A stretch of 37,603 nt of DNA from Flavobacteriales bacterium (GTDB lineage: Bacteria > Bacteroidota > Bacteroidia > Flavobacteriales > Schleiferiaceae). The stretch spans positions 1 through 37,603 of the forward strand of contig NSIH01000011.1 in NCBI GenBank assembly GCA_002737315.1, given 5' to 3'. The notes below the pieces were generated by a model that ran no database searches, was not told the origin of the DNA, and saw only the letters and a list, made by a program, of their open reading frames with translations. This document shows positions 30,715 through 37,603 of the stretch, one piece after another (positions within the stretch are counted from its first letter, which is position 1; each line of letters opens with the position of its first letter). Both the position numbers and the translations under genes were made by a program.

Positions 30715-32906
30715 GGGGCAGAAATCTCACGATCAACCCGATCGATGCCCTTGACAGCCTTTAGTTGCTGCACTAGGTCGGACAGGTGGCTGCGGTCCGA
30801 AACGTTTACGCTCACGGTTCCTTGAAAAACCCCGTCGTTTCCGTCAATGTGAAGGGCCCGAATGTCAATTTGCATGTCGCTCGAAATTACCTTGGTGACC
30901 TTTAGAATTAATCCCTTAGAGTCAATTCCTGAAAAACGAAGCAGTGCATTAAAGCCCGGACGGCTCCCAAGATTCCAAATGGCCTTTATCACCCGTTCCG
31001 TGAACTGGCTTTGCAGCTTAAGAGCCTTAGGACAGTCGGTGCGGTGCACCTGAATTCCGTCTTTTCCGATGTAGCCAAAGATGCTGTCTCCATGAATGGG
31101 CCGGCAGCAGGTGGCAAGTTCGCATTCTAGGACCACTTCGTCGGGACCAAAAAGTATGCCGATGGCCGAACTCACTTCTTTTATAGCGCCATCCTTGTTC
31201 TTGGGTCGAAATCGGCGAATAATGTATTGGTAAAAACCGCCTCGGTCTTCGCGCAAAAATTCCCTCAACCGATGACTATCAAGCTCACCTTTCCCAAACT
31301 TAAGATAGAGCTCCTTTGGGGTGCGAAGGCCATAAAAATTAAGCATACGCTGTACAGTAGACTGATTGGGCTCAATCTTGGCCCGCCTTAGCAAGCGCTC
31401 CATCCGGTCTTTTCCTTCGGACTCGTTGCTGCGGAGTCGATCCCTAAAATAGGACCGTAGTTTGGACTTTGCTTTGGGCGAATTAACCCAATCGAGCCAT
31501 GATTCCTGAGGACTTTGGGTTTCGCTGCTAATAACCTGAACCTGATCGCCGCTTTGCAGCAGGTGATTCAGCGAAACAAGCTGTCCGTTCACCTTGGCCC
31601 CCAATGTATTCATTCCTAGATCAGAGTGGATTTCAAAGGCAAAATCTAGGGGAGTAGAGTGCTTTGGTAGGGTTAGCATTTTCCCGGTTGGGGTAAAGAC
31701 AAAAATTTCATCAGTAAGCAGCTGAAGCTTAAAGTTATCAACAAATTCAATGGCATTATCTGCCTGTCCTTCAATAACTTCTCTGATTCTACTAATCCAT
31801 GAATCCAGTGCGGTGCTGCCTGAGCCGTCTTCTTTGTATCGCCAATGTGCCGCATAGCCCTGCTCCGCCTGGTCGTCCATGCGATTAGAGCGGATTTGAA
31901 TCTCAATCCAATGGCCTTCAGGGCCCATCACGGTGATATGCAGCGATTCGTAGCCGTTGGCCTTTGGGGTCGTAACCCAGTCGCGAAGCCGCCGCGGATT
32001 GGGTCGGTATATCGAGGTAATAAGCGAATAGGCCCGCCATATTTCGGCCATTTCTCGCTTCGTTCCAGCATCAAGAATAATCCTCACGGCATACTTGTCG
32101 TAGACCTCCTCAAAGGGCAGCTCTTGGTTGACCATTTTGCGGCGTATGCTATAGATTCCCTTGGTGCGCCTTTTTAGAGAGAACTGAAAGCCCTCTGTGT
32201 ACAGCAAATCCTCAAGGCTCTTGCTGAATTGCTCGAGGTAGCCCCCGTCAAGCTCTTCGGCTTCGCCCATCTTTTGCTCCAATTCACGGTATACTTCAGG
32301 CTCTAAATACTTCAAGCTAAGGTCTTCGTACTCTTGTTTGAACGAATACAAACCCATTCGGTGAGCTAGGGGTACAAAGATGTACATCGTCTCCGACGAA
32401 ATTTTGAGCTGCTTCGAATGGCTCATGGCGTCCATCGTGCGCATGTTGTGCAGCCGGTCTGCCATCTTAATAAGCACTACCCGCACGTCGTCGCTAATAC
32501 TGATAAGGAGCTTTCTAAAATTCTCGCTTTGCATGGAGGTATCCATGTCAAAAATTCCTTGAATTTTGGTCAGGCCCTCAACGATGTAGGCCACATTGGC
32601 CCCAAACAAATGATCTAAATCCTCTTTGGTGTACTCGGAATCTTCGATTACGTCGTGCATGAGTGCCGCAGCAATCGACAGTGGCCCAAGGCCAATTTCG
32701 CGAGCGACAATCAAGGCAACCGCAAGCGGGTGGGTGATGTAGGGCTCGCCCGACTTTCGCCGCACGTTCTTGTGGGCATCTTCGGCTACCTTGAAGGCCC
32801 GCTTGATAAGGTCCAAGTCCTCTTTGTCTGCACCTCGGTCGGTAACGGACTTGAGTAAGGCCCTGTACTGAGCCCTGACAACCTTTTCGAAATCTATTTC
32901 TGCCAT
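30711..32906 (-). CDS. Bifunctional (p)ppGpp synthetase/hydrolase (RelA/SpoT family)
   Basis: RSH enzymes make and degrade the stringent-response alarmone (p)ppGpp. The 731-aa protein has the HD hydrolase domain (ITHPLAVALIV, HDVIEDSEYT with His-Asp at 84-85, KMADRLHNMRTMD), so hydrolysis looks intact. The synthetase domain follows (RTKGIYSIRRKM, DKYAVRIIL, RLRDWVTTPKANGYESLH, IEIQIRSNRMDDQAEQGYAAHW), then TGS (EIFVFTPTGKMLTLP), a zinc-finger-like segment and a C-terminal ACT domain. The basic RLRD version of the RxKD motif fits a bifunctional Rel. The ATG at 32906 is chosen over 32936 because homology starts at MAEIDFEK; it still overlaps fah by 13 nt, suggesting coupling. Confidence 0.95.
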   Translation of the reverse strand: MAEIDFEKVVRAQYRALLKSVTDRGADKEDLDLIKRAFKVAEDAHKNVRRKSGEPYITHPLAVALIVAREIGLGPLSIAAALMHDVIEDSEYTKEDLDHLFGANVAYIVEGLTKIQGIFDMDTSMQSENFRKLLISISDDVRVVLIKMADRLHNMRTMDAMSHSKQLKISSETMYIFVPLAHRMGLYSFKQEYEDLSLKYLEPEVYRELEQKMGEAEELDGGYLEQFSKSLEDLLYTEGFQFSLKRRTKGIYSIRRKMVNQELPFEEVYDKYAVRIILDAGTKREMAEIWRAYSLITSIYRPNPRRLRDWVTTPKANGYESLHITVMGPEGHWIEIQIRSNRMDDQAEQGYAAHWRYKEDGSGSTALDSWISRIREVIEGQADNAIEFVDNFKLQLLTDEIFVFTPTGKMLTLPKHSTPLDFAFEIHSDLGMNTLGAKVNGQLVSLNHLLQSGDQVQVISSETQSPQESWLDWVNSPKAKSKLRSYFRDRLRSNESEGKDRMERLLRRAKIEPNQSTVQRMLNFYGLRTPKELYLKFGKGELDSHRLREFLREDRGGFYQYIIRRFRPKNKDGAIKEVSSAIGILFGPDEVVLECELATCCRPIHGDSIFGYIGKDGIQVHRTDCPKALKLQSQFTERVIKAIWNLGSRPGFNALLRFSGIDSKGLILKVTKVISSDMQIDIRALHIDGNDGVFQGTVSVNVSDRSHLSDLVQQLKAVKGIDRVDREISAP

Positions 32907-34138
32907 CGCTTTGCCGGTAAAAGGGCAGCGCGGCACTCGCCAAAACCGATTCGTCCGCCGTTTTGGGCTCTTCCTCGCAGTACTACGGTATCGCCGTCTT
33001 CAAGAAAAGTTCTGCTGCTGCCGTCATGAAGTAAGAGGGGCTTGCTTCCATTCCAAGACAGCTCCAGCATCGAGCCCAAGGAATCTGAGTCGTTGCCGCT
33101 TATGGTTCCCGACGCCATTAGATCTCCGCTCCTAATGATGCAACCGTTAATGCTGTGGTGGGCAATTTGCTGGGCAAAACTCCAATAAAGGTTGCTTGAA
33201 TTCGATCGAGAAACCACGGTCTCCTGCCCGTCGGGGGTAACAAGGGCAACCTCAAGCTCAATGTTCCAGTGCGAGGAACCGCGATTCTGCTGTAAGTAGG
33301 GCAGTGGGAGGGGGGCATTCTGGGCCTCGCCGGCACATCGGCTGTTCTGAAGCGCCTCATAAGAAACAATCCAAGGACTCATGGTCGAAGCAAAGTTTTT
33401 GCCTAAAAAAGGACCCAATGGAACATACTCCCATTGCTGCAAGTCGCGCGCAGACCAGTCGTTGAATAGAACAAAGCCAAAAATGTGCTCCTCAGCCTTT
33501 TCCACGGGTATCCATGAAGCATCCATAGGTCCGCCGCGCAGAATGATTCCGACCTCGAGCTCAAAGTCCATTTTTACCGAAGGTCCAAATACCGGGGTCG
33601 GATCGTTGGGGCCCTTGCGCTGACCGTTGGGGCGAACCACGTCGGTGCCGCTTACCGATATTGTTGAAGACCTTCCGTGGTAGCCTACCGGGAGGTGCAA
33701 CCAATTGGGCAGCAAGGCATTTTCGGGATCTCGGAACATCATTCCTACGTTGGTAGCATGCTGCCGCGAGGCATAAAAATCGCTATAGTCTCCAATGGTT
33801 ACGGGCAGCACTGCAGGAGCATCCTGCCAGTCGCATTCACATAGGGCTCGTTTTGAATCATGCTCCCAGCGGGATCCCTCGCGGTAGGTCTCAATGAGTT
33901 CGGCCCGAACCCCGCTCCAGGCCTCTGGACCCCGATCAATAAAACGGTTAAATGTTTCGAGGTCGAGCTCAGGCCAAGACGAGAGCTTTCCCGCGGCACG
34001 GAGGGCTTTTAGGCTCAGCACGCGGTCACCAATCCGCGTCGCAAGATGAACGCTACCGTCGCTCCAGCGGACCGCAGCCCATGGAAGATTAGAAAAGCTG
34101 AAATCTGAATGCGCTAAAACCGGAATAAAGCTGACCAT
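32894..34138 (-). CDS. fahA: Fumarylacetoacetase
   Basis: Fumarylacetoacetase cleaves fumarylacetoacetate to fumarate and acetoacetate, the last step of tyrosine degradation through homogentisate. The 414-aa protein has [13 protein letters not shown] near the start. The metal and substrate site follows in the C-terminal barrel: [70 protein letters not shown], and LMASGTISG near the end. All are typical of the eukaryote-like bacterial Fah. No other tyrosine-catabolic gene is in the window. It is divergent from glyA, with a 29-nt gap, and precedes the RelA/SpoT gene on the same strand. Confidence 0.95.
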   Translation of the reverse strand: MVSFIPVLAHSDFSFSNLPWAAVRWSDGSVHLATRIGDRVLSLKALRAAGKLSSWPELDLETFNRFIDRGPEAWSGVRAELIETYREGSRWEHDSKRALCECDWQDAPAVLPVTIGDYSDFYASRQHATNVGMMFRDPENALLPNWLHLPVGYHGRSSTISVSGTDVVRPNGQRKGPNDPTPVFGPSVKMDFELEVGIILRGGPMDASWIPVEKAEEHIFGFVLFNDWSARDLQQWEYVPLGPFLGKNFASTMSPWIVSYEALQNSRCAGEAQNAPLPLPYLQQNRGSSHWNIELEVALVTPDGQETVVSRSNSSNLYWSFAQQIAHHSINGCIIRSGDLMASGTISGNDSDSLGSMLELSWNGSKPLLLHDGSSRTFLEDGDTVVLRGRAQNGGRIGFGECRAALLPAKRWQK

Positions 34139-34167
34139 GGCCGTATTTTTACGCCAAGTTACACGCT

Positions 34168-35445
34168 ATGTACCGCGATTCCGCCCTATTCGACCTTATT
34201 ACTGCTGAGAATCAACGCCAAATTGAAGGCCTTGAACTAATTGCATCCGAAAATTTCACTTCGCCTGCCGTAATGGAGGCGGTCGGATCGGTACTCACCA
34301 ACAAGTACGCCGAGGGCTACCCCGGCAAGCGCTACTACGGCGGCTGCCAAATCGTTGACCTCGTTGAAGACCTCGCACGCAACCGCGCTGCGGAACTGTT
34401 TGATGCGGAGTACGTTAACGTGCAGCCCCACAGTGGCTCTCAGGCCAATGCCGCAGTTTACCTTGCCTGCCTTAAGCCGGGTGACACCATCCTCGGCTTT
34501 GATCTTAGCCATGGAGGGCACCTCACGCACGGATCCCCGGTCAACTTCAGCGGCAAGACCTACCGGGCCACCTTTTATGGCCTAGAGCGCGAGACCGGCA
34601 CCCTACACTATCCTTCCATTCGCGAAATCGCACGGCGCGAGAAGCCAAAAATGATAATTTGCGGCGCCAGTGCCTACAGCCGTGACCTGGATTACGCCGA
34701 ATTTAGGAGCATCGCAGACGAGGTTGGCGCATTGCTTCTTGCAGACATAAGCCATCCCTCGGGTTTGGTTGCGCGCGGACTTCTCAACGACCCCATGCCA
34801 CACTGCCATTTTGTGACTACCACCACGCACAAGACGCTCCGTGGTCCGCGCGGCGGAATGATCATGATGGGCAAGGATTTTGAAAACCCCTGGGGCGAAA
34901 CCAACCCAAAAGGAGAAGTTCGCATGATGTCGCATTTGCTCGACATGGCTGTTTTTCCCGGCATTCAGGGTGGACCCCTAGAGCACGTCATTGCCGGCAA
35001 GGCAGTAGCTTATGGAGAGGCTTTAAGCGAGGAATACTTTAAGTACATCTGCCAGGTGCGCAGCAATGCGAAGGTCATGGCCCAGGCCATGGTTGATCGA
35101 GGCTACCATATTGTGAGTGGCGGAACCGACAACCACTTAATGCTTGTGGACCTGCGCAGCAAAAACGTGTCGGGTAAGCTGGCCGAGAATGCCTTGGTGG
35201 CCGCGCACATCACCGCCAACAAGAACATGGTTCCCTTTGACGATAAGTCTCCCTTTATCACTAGCGGAATTCGCTTTGGAACTCCCGCTTTGACCACCCG
35301 CGGCCTGGTAGAATCCGACATGGAGGCGGTTGTGGAGCTCATTGACGACGTGCTGCGTCAACCCGAAGATCTCGCGGTTCAGCGGCGCGTAGGGGATAAG
35401 GTTAAGGCCATGATGGCAGGCCGACCTCTATTTGTTTGGTCTTAG
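34168..35445 (+). CDS. glyA: Serine hydroxymethyltransferase GlyA
   Basis: GlyA moves the serine hydroxymethyl group to tetrahydrofolate, making glycine and 5,10-methylene-tetrahydrofolate. The 425-aa PLP enzyme has [35 protein letters not shown], the PLP-binding Lys222 in [13 protein letters not shown], and [23 protein letters not shown]. Length is standard. The upstream gap is 29 nt; TATTTTTA at 34144-34151 is a one-mismatch -7 element and the only candidate I see. It is divergent from fah. Confidence 0.98.
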   Translation: MYRDSALFDLITAENQRQIEGLELIASENFTSPAVMEAVGSVLTNKYAEGYPGKRYYGGCQIVDLVEDLARNRAAELFDAEYVNVQPHSGSQANAAVYLACLKPGDTILGFDLSHGGHLTHGSPVNFSGKTYRATFYGLERETGTLHYPSIREIARREKPKMIICGASAYSRDLDYAEFRSIADEVGALLLADISHPSGLVARGLLNDPMPHCHFVTTTTHKTLRGPRGGMIMMGKDFENPWGETNPKGEVRMMSHLLDMAVFPGIQGGPLEHVIAGKAVAYGEALSEEYFKYICQVRSNAKVMAQAMVDRGYHIVSGGTDNHLMLVDLRSKNVSGKLAENALVAAHITANKNMVPFDDKSPFITSGIRFGTPALTTRGLVESDMEAVVELIDDVLRQPEDLAVQRRVGDKVKAMMAGRPLFVWS

Positions 35446-35471
35446 GCAAGGTCTTTGTTCTTGTACCCATT

Positions 35472-36227
35472 ATGCGCGTAATCCTTCTATCAGCAGTCTT
35501 GCTAAGCCTGTCTTGCCAGGCTCAGATTAAAATTCCAACCGGAATATCCAAGGCCGCAGGGCAGTTTTTGCCCAAGTCTGCGGAGGCTCTCACCGAGACC
35601 GATGCTTCGGACGGTCTCAAGGAGGCTTTGATTCAAGGCGTGAAGACCGGTTCTGACCTGCTCGGTGGCGGCGGAGGCTTTGCTAAATCGGAACTTTACC
35701 GCCTGGCACTGCCCCCGGAGGTTGCCGATATTGAGGCGAAGATTAACGCCAATCCGCTTTTGAGAGCGGCATTAATGCCCAAAATTCAAGAGCTTAAAGA
35801 GAAACTCAACGAGGGCGCCGAGCGGGCAGCCTCAAAGTCCTTCCCGATCTTCAAGCAAGCCGTGGTTGGCATGTCGGTTCGCGACGCCTTTGGAATTCTT
35901 CGCGGAGGAGAGGGTTCCGCAACAAGCTACCTGCGCAATGAAACGGAGCGACCTCTTCAAGAAGCGTTTCGACCGGCGGTACAGTCCGCGCTGGATGAGG
36001 TCGAAATTGCTCGATACTGGGAACCCCTGACTAATGCAATCAACCAAAATAAACGCCTTTTAGGACGAACCCAAGACATTCAGACCGACCTGGTTGCCTA
36101 TGTGAATCAAAAGGCAACCGAAGCCCTTTTTAGTGAAATTGCCAAGGAAGAGGAGCGCATTCGCCGCGACCCCGTTCGAAGAACCTCCGAACTCCTGCGT
36201 AAGGTTTTTGGGTCGCTCCAGAAGTAA
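35472..36227 (+). CDS. DUF4197 family exported protein
   Basis: The 251-aa product belongs to DUF4197, a bacterial family of unknown function. The N-terminal signal peptide reads MRVILLSAVLLSLSCQAQ. A cysteine follows LSLS, but the residues before it do not make a proper lipobox, so cleavage after QAQ by signal peptidase I is equally possible. The mature part has the family features: GLKEALIQGVKTGSDLL, a PPEVADIEAKI region, GAERAASKSFPIFKQAVVGMSVRDAFGILRGGEGSATSYLR, and a C-terminal FSEIAKEEERIRRDP. The frame is open upstream to 35436 inside glyA, but the signal peptide fixes the ATG at 35472. It is probably periplasmic. Confidence 0.85.
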   Translation: MRVILLSAVLLSLSCQAQIKIPTGISKAAGQFLPKSAEALTETDASDGLKEALIQGVKTGSDLLGGGGGFAKSELYRLALPPEVADIEAKINANPLLRAALMPKIQELKEKLNEGAERAASKSFPIFKQAVVGMSVRDAFGILRGGEGSATSYLRNETERPLQEAFRPAVQSALDEVEIARYWEPLTNAINQNKRLLGRTQDIQTDLVAYVNQKATEALFSEIAKEEERIRRDPVRRTSELLRKVFGSLQK

Positions 36228-36255
36228 GTACCAAGAACCCAACCTTCGAGACAAC

Positions 36256-37065
36256 GTGGAGCCTGGGATTCGCCTTAACAAATACATTAGCAGCCACGGA
36301 ATTTGCAGCCGGCGCGAGGCGGACCGGGCAATTGAAGCCTCTGCGGTGCGCATCAACGGGAGAATTGCCGTCCTCGGTGATTTGGTGCAGCCCGGAGATG
36401 AGATAAGCGTTTATGGCCAAAAGATTGAGGCGGAGGCCAAGCCAGAACCGGTTTACTTGTTGCTAAACAAGCCTGAAGGCATTACCTCCACTACCGACAG
36501 GGGAATACGGGGCAATGTCGTGGACTACCTGAATTACCCCGATCGAATTTTCACCGTAGGGCGTCTTGACAAGGACTCGCGCGGACTTTTGCTGCTCACC
36601 AACGACGGAGATTCGGTCAATAAAATTTTGCGTGCGGGTAATTCCCACCCCAAAGAGTATTGGGTCAGGCTGAGGAATCCCATAAGAGACGAAGATTTGA
36701 GGTTTATGGCCCAGGGGGTTCCCATGCTCGGAACGACAACCCTCCCCTGTGAGGTGGAACGCATCAACGCAAACTCCTATAAGATTACCCTTGTTCAGGG
36801 CTTGAATCGCCAAATTCGACGCATGGCCGACTACGTGGGTCATGAGGTGGTTTTGCTGGAGCGCCGCAGAATTATGCATTTAACCGACGAAGGTTTGGAG
36901 TATGGCGCCTGGCGAAGGCTCACGGATTCTGAGGTTCAACAGCTTTTGTGGGCGGTACGAGACAGTGACGGGGCGCCTACCGAACGCAGGGTGGGACCCA
37001 AGGCCAGGGATTTTCACCAGCCGGGCCCGGGGTTCCGAGGGGATCTGCCCAATCGCCGTCGATGA
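36256..37065 (+). CDS. rluF: 23S rRNA pseudouridine synthase, RluF type
   Basis: RluF converts U2604 (and neighbours) of 23S rRNA to pseudouridine. From the GTG at 36256 the protein is 269 aa. It has an N-terminal S4 RNA-binding domain (IRLNKYISSHGICSRREADRAIEASAVRING), LLLNKPEGITSTTD, the catalytic Asp105 in GRLDKDSRGLLLLTNDGD, and the RluF-type GLNRQIRRMADYVGHEV. A positively charged tail follows. The frame is open from an ATG at 36133, but that would overlap the DUF4197 gene by 95 nt and add 41 unrelated residues. The stop overlaps the start of the next gene (ATGA). Confidence 0.9.
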   Translation: MEPGIRLNKYISSHGICSRREADRAIEASAVRINGRIAVLGDLVQPGDEISVYGQKIEAEAKPEPVYLLLNKPEGITSTTDRGIRGNVVDYLNYPDRIFTVGRLDKDSRGLLLLTNDGDSVNKILRAGNSHPKEYWVRLRNPIRDEDLRFMAQGVPMLGTTTLPCEVERINANSYKITLVQGLNRQIRRMADYVGHEVVLLERRRIMHLTDEGLEYGAWRRLTDSEVQQLLWAVRDSDGAPTERRVGPKARDFHQPGPGFRGDLPNRRR

Positions 37066-37603
37066 GATTAGCAATCCTTGCGCTGCTGGCCGTGCTCGCA
37101 TGGTGGGTTATGCCGCACTGGCTTCAAGAGGGCATGTTTATGGACGGCCAGATTTATGCCGCCGTCGCACAAAATTTAGCGGATGGCTTAGGGACCTTTT
37201 GGGCGCCGGTCTACCAGCCTTCGGCTCCTTACCCGTATTCTGAGCAGCTGCCAATGTTTACAGGCTTAGAATCGCTGTTTTTTCGCCTTTTGGGCGGAAG
37301 CGTTTGGACTGAACGCGTTTTTATGGCCATGGCTTGGATTGCTACTGCCGCGGGAATTGGGGCCTTGCAGCGTCGTTTGTGGCCTGAACGGGGGAGCGAT
37401 TCAGCGTTATGGATTGTTGCGGTGTGGAGCGCGGCTCCGCTGGTGGGCTGGGGCATGGGCAACCATGTGCAAGAAATGTGGATGGCTCCGTTCACGGTTT
37501 GGGCGGTGGTCGCGATGTCTCACTCCCGATGGGTTTGGGTGGGTGGATTGCTAACGGTTGCTGCGGTGTTATTTAAAGGTCCGCAGGGCTTGTTTCCGCT
37601 GGT
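37062..37603 (+). CDS. GT-C/ArnT-like membrane glycosyltransferase, partial
   Basis: The ATG at 37062 overlaps the rluF stop (ATGA) and the frame stays open to the window end (about 180 residues). The sequence starts with a membrane helix (MRLAILALLAVLAWWVMPHWL), then GMFMDGQIYAAVAQNLADGLGTFWAPVY, where the Asp after GMFM matches the acidic residue in the first periplasmic loop of GT-C enzymes. Next come PMFTGLESLFFRLLGG, TERVFMAMAWIATAAGIGAL and further hydrophobic segments. This is the layout of family 39/ArnT-like polyprenyl-phosphate-sugar transferases. The acceptor and the full length cannot be judged from this fragment. Confidence 0.75.
   Translation, partial: MRLAILALLAVLAWWVMPHWLQEGMFMDGQIYAAVAQNLADGLGTFWAPVYQPSAPYPYSEQLPMFTGLESLFFRLLGGSVWTERVFMAMAWIATAAGIGALQRRLWPERGSDSALWIVAVWSAAPLVGWGMGNHVQEMWMAPFTVWAVVAMSHSRWVWVGGLLTVAAVLFKGPQGLFPL

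Overview
This is a dense, roughly 50% GC, gene-packed chromosomal window from a member of the Bacteroidetes, most likely a marine Flavobacteriia/Cryomorphaceae-like organism. The assignment rests on lineage-typical genes (Bacteroidetes-type RpoZ, a DUF4835 protein between coaBC and recN, the RsmI-like methyltransferase beside dnaA, a dihydroorotase-like protein without HxH, RluF) and on repeated upstream matches to the Bacteroidetes -7 promoter element TAnnTTTG. The lineage is inferred from gene content, not from rRNA. I see no tRNA, rRNA, CRISPR, insertion sequence or prophage.

Layout. 1-1983: an RsmI-like methyltransferase (cut by the window edge) and dnaA on the minus strand, then an AT-rich intergenic region. 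1984-4987: a hotdog-fold thioesterase converging on a secreted HExxH metalloprotease, which is coupled to ribD. 4991-5026: a near-palindromic divergent promoter. 5024-14281: a long plus-strand run in two transcriptional blocks, prmC-ligA-DUF6913-like-dapA-bamD and rpoZ-coaBC-DUF4835-recN. Next come fabI (14301-15122) and convergent prfC.

16841-23593 is the most interesting part: a CarH-like, B12-binding MerR photoreceptor-repressor followed by a seven-gene, almost gapless operon: ECF sigma factor, crtI, crtB, idi, a PTPS-family pterin enzyme, folE and a class I photolyase/cryptochrome. An 8-bp-arm inverted repeat overlaps the predicted -7 element of this operon. The simplest reading is a light-induced photoprotection regulon. 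In the dark the CarH-like protein sits on the promoter. In light it lets go, and the sigma factor, carotenoid precursors, reduced pterins and DNA photorepair are made together. The pterin branch is the least explained part.

23609-27917: a conserved 467-aa protein of unknown function, divergent from a PhnP-like MBL hydrolase; then a dihydroorotase homologue that has lost its HxH metal ligands, divergent from a pirin. 27931-30714: ffh-folD-queE. 30711-34138 (minus): fah and the RelA/SpoT enzyme, overlapping. 34168-37603: glyA, a DUF4197 protein, rluF and the start of a GT-C membrane glycosyltransferase running off the window.

Compaction is a theme: many gene junctions are ATGA or TAATG overlaps, two convergent pairs share a palindromic stop tetranucleotide, and several genes start only 4-8 nt after their -7 element, which predicts leaderless mRNAs. 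No stretch longer than 300 bases lacks a gene.
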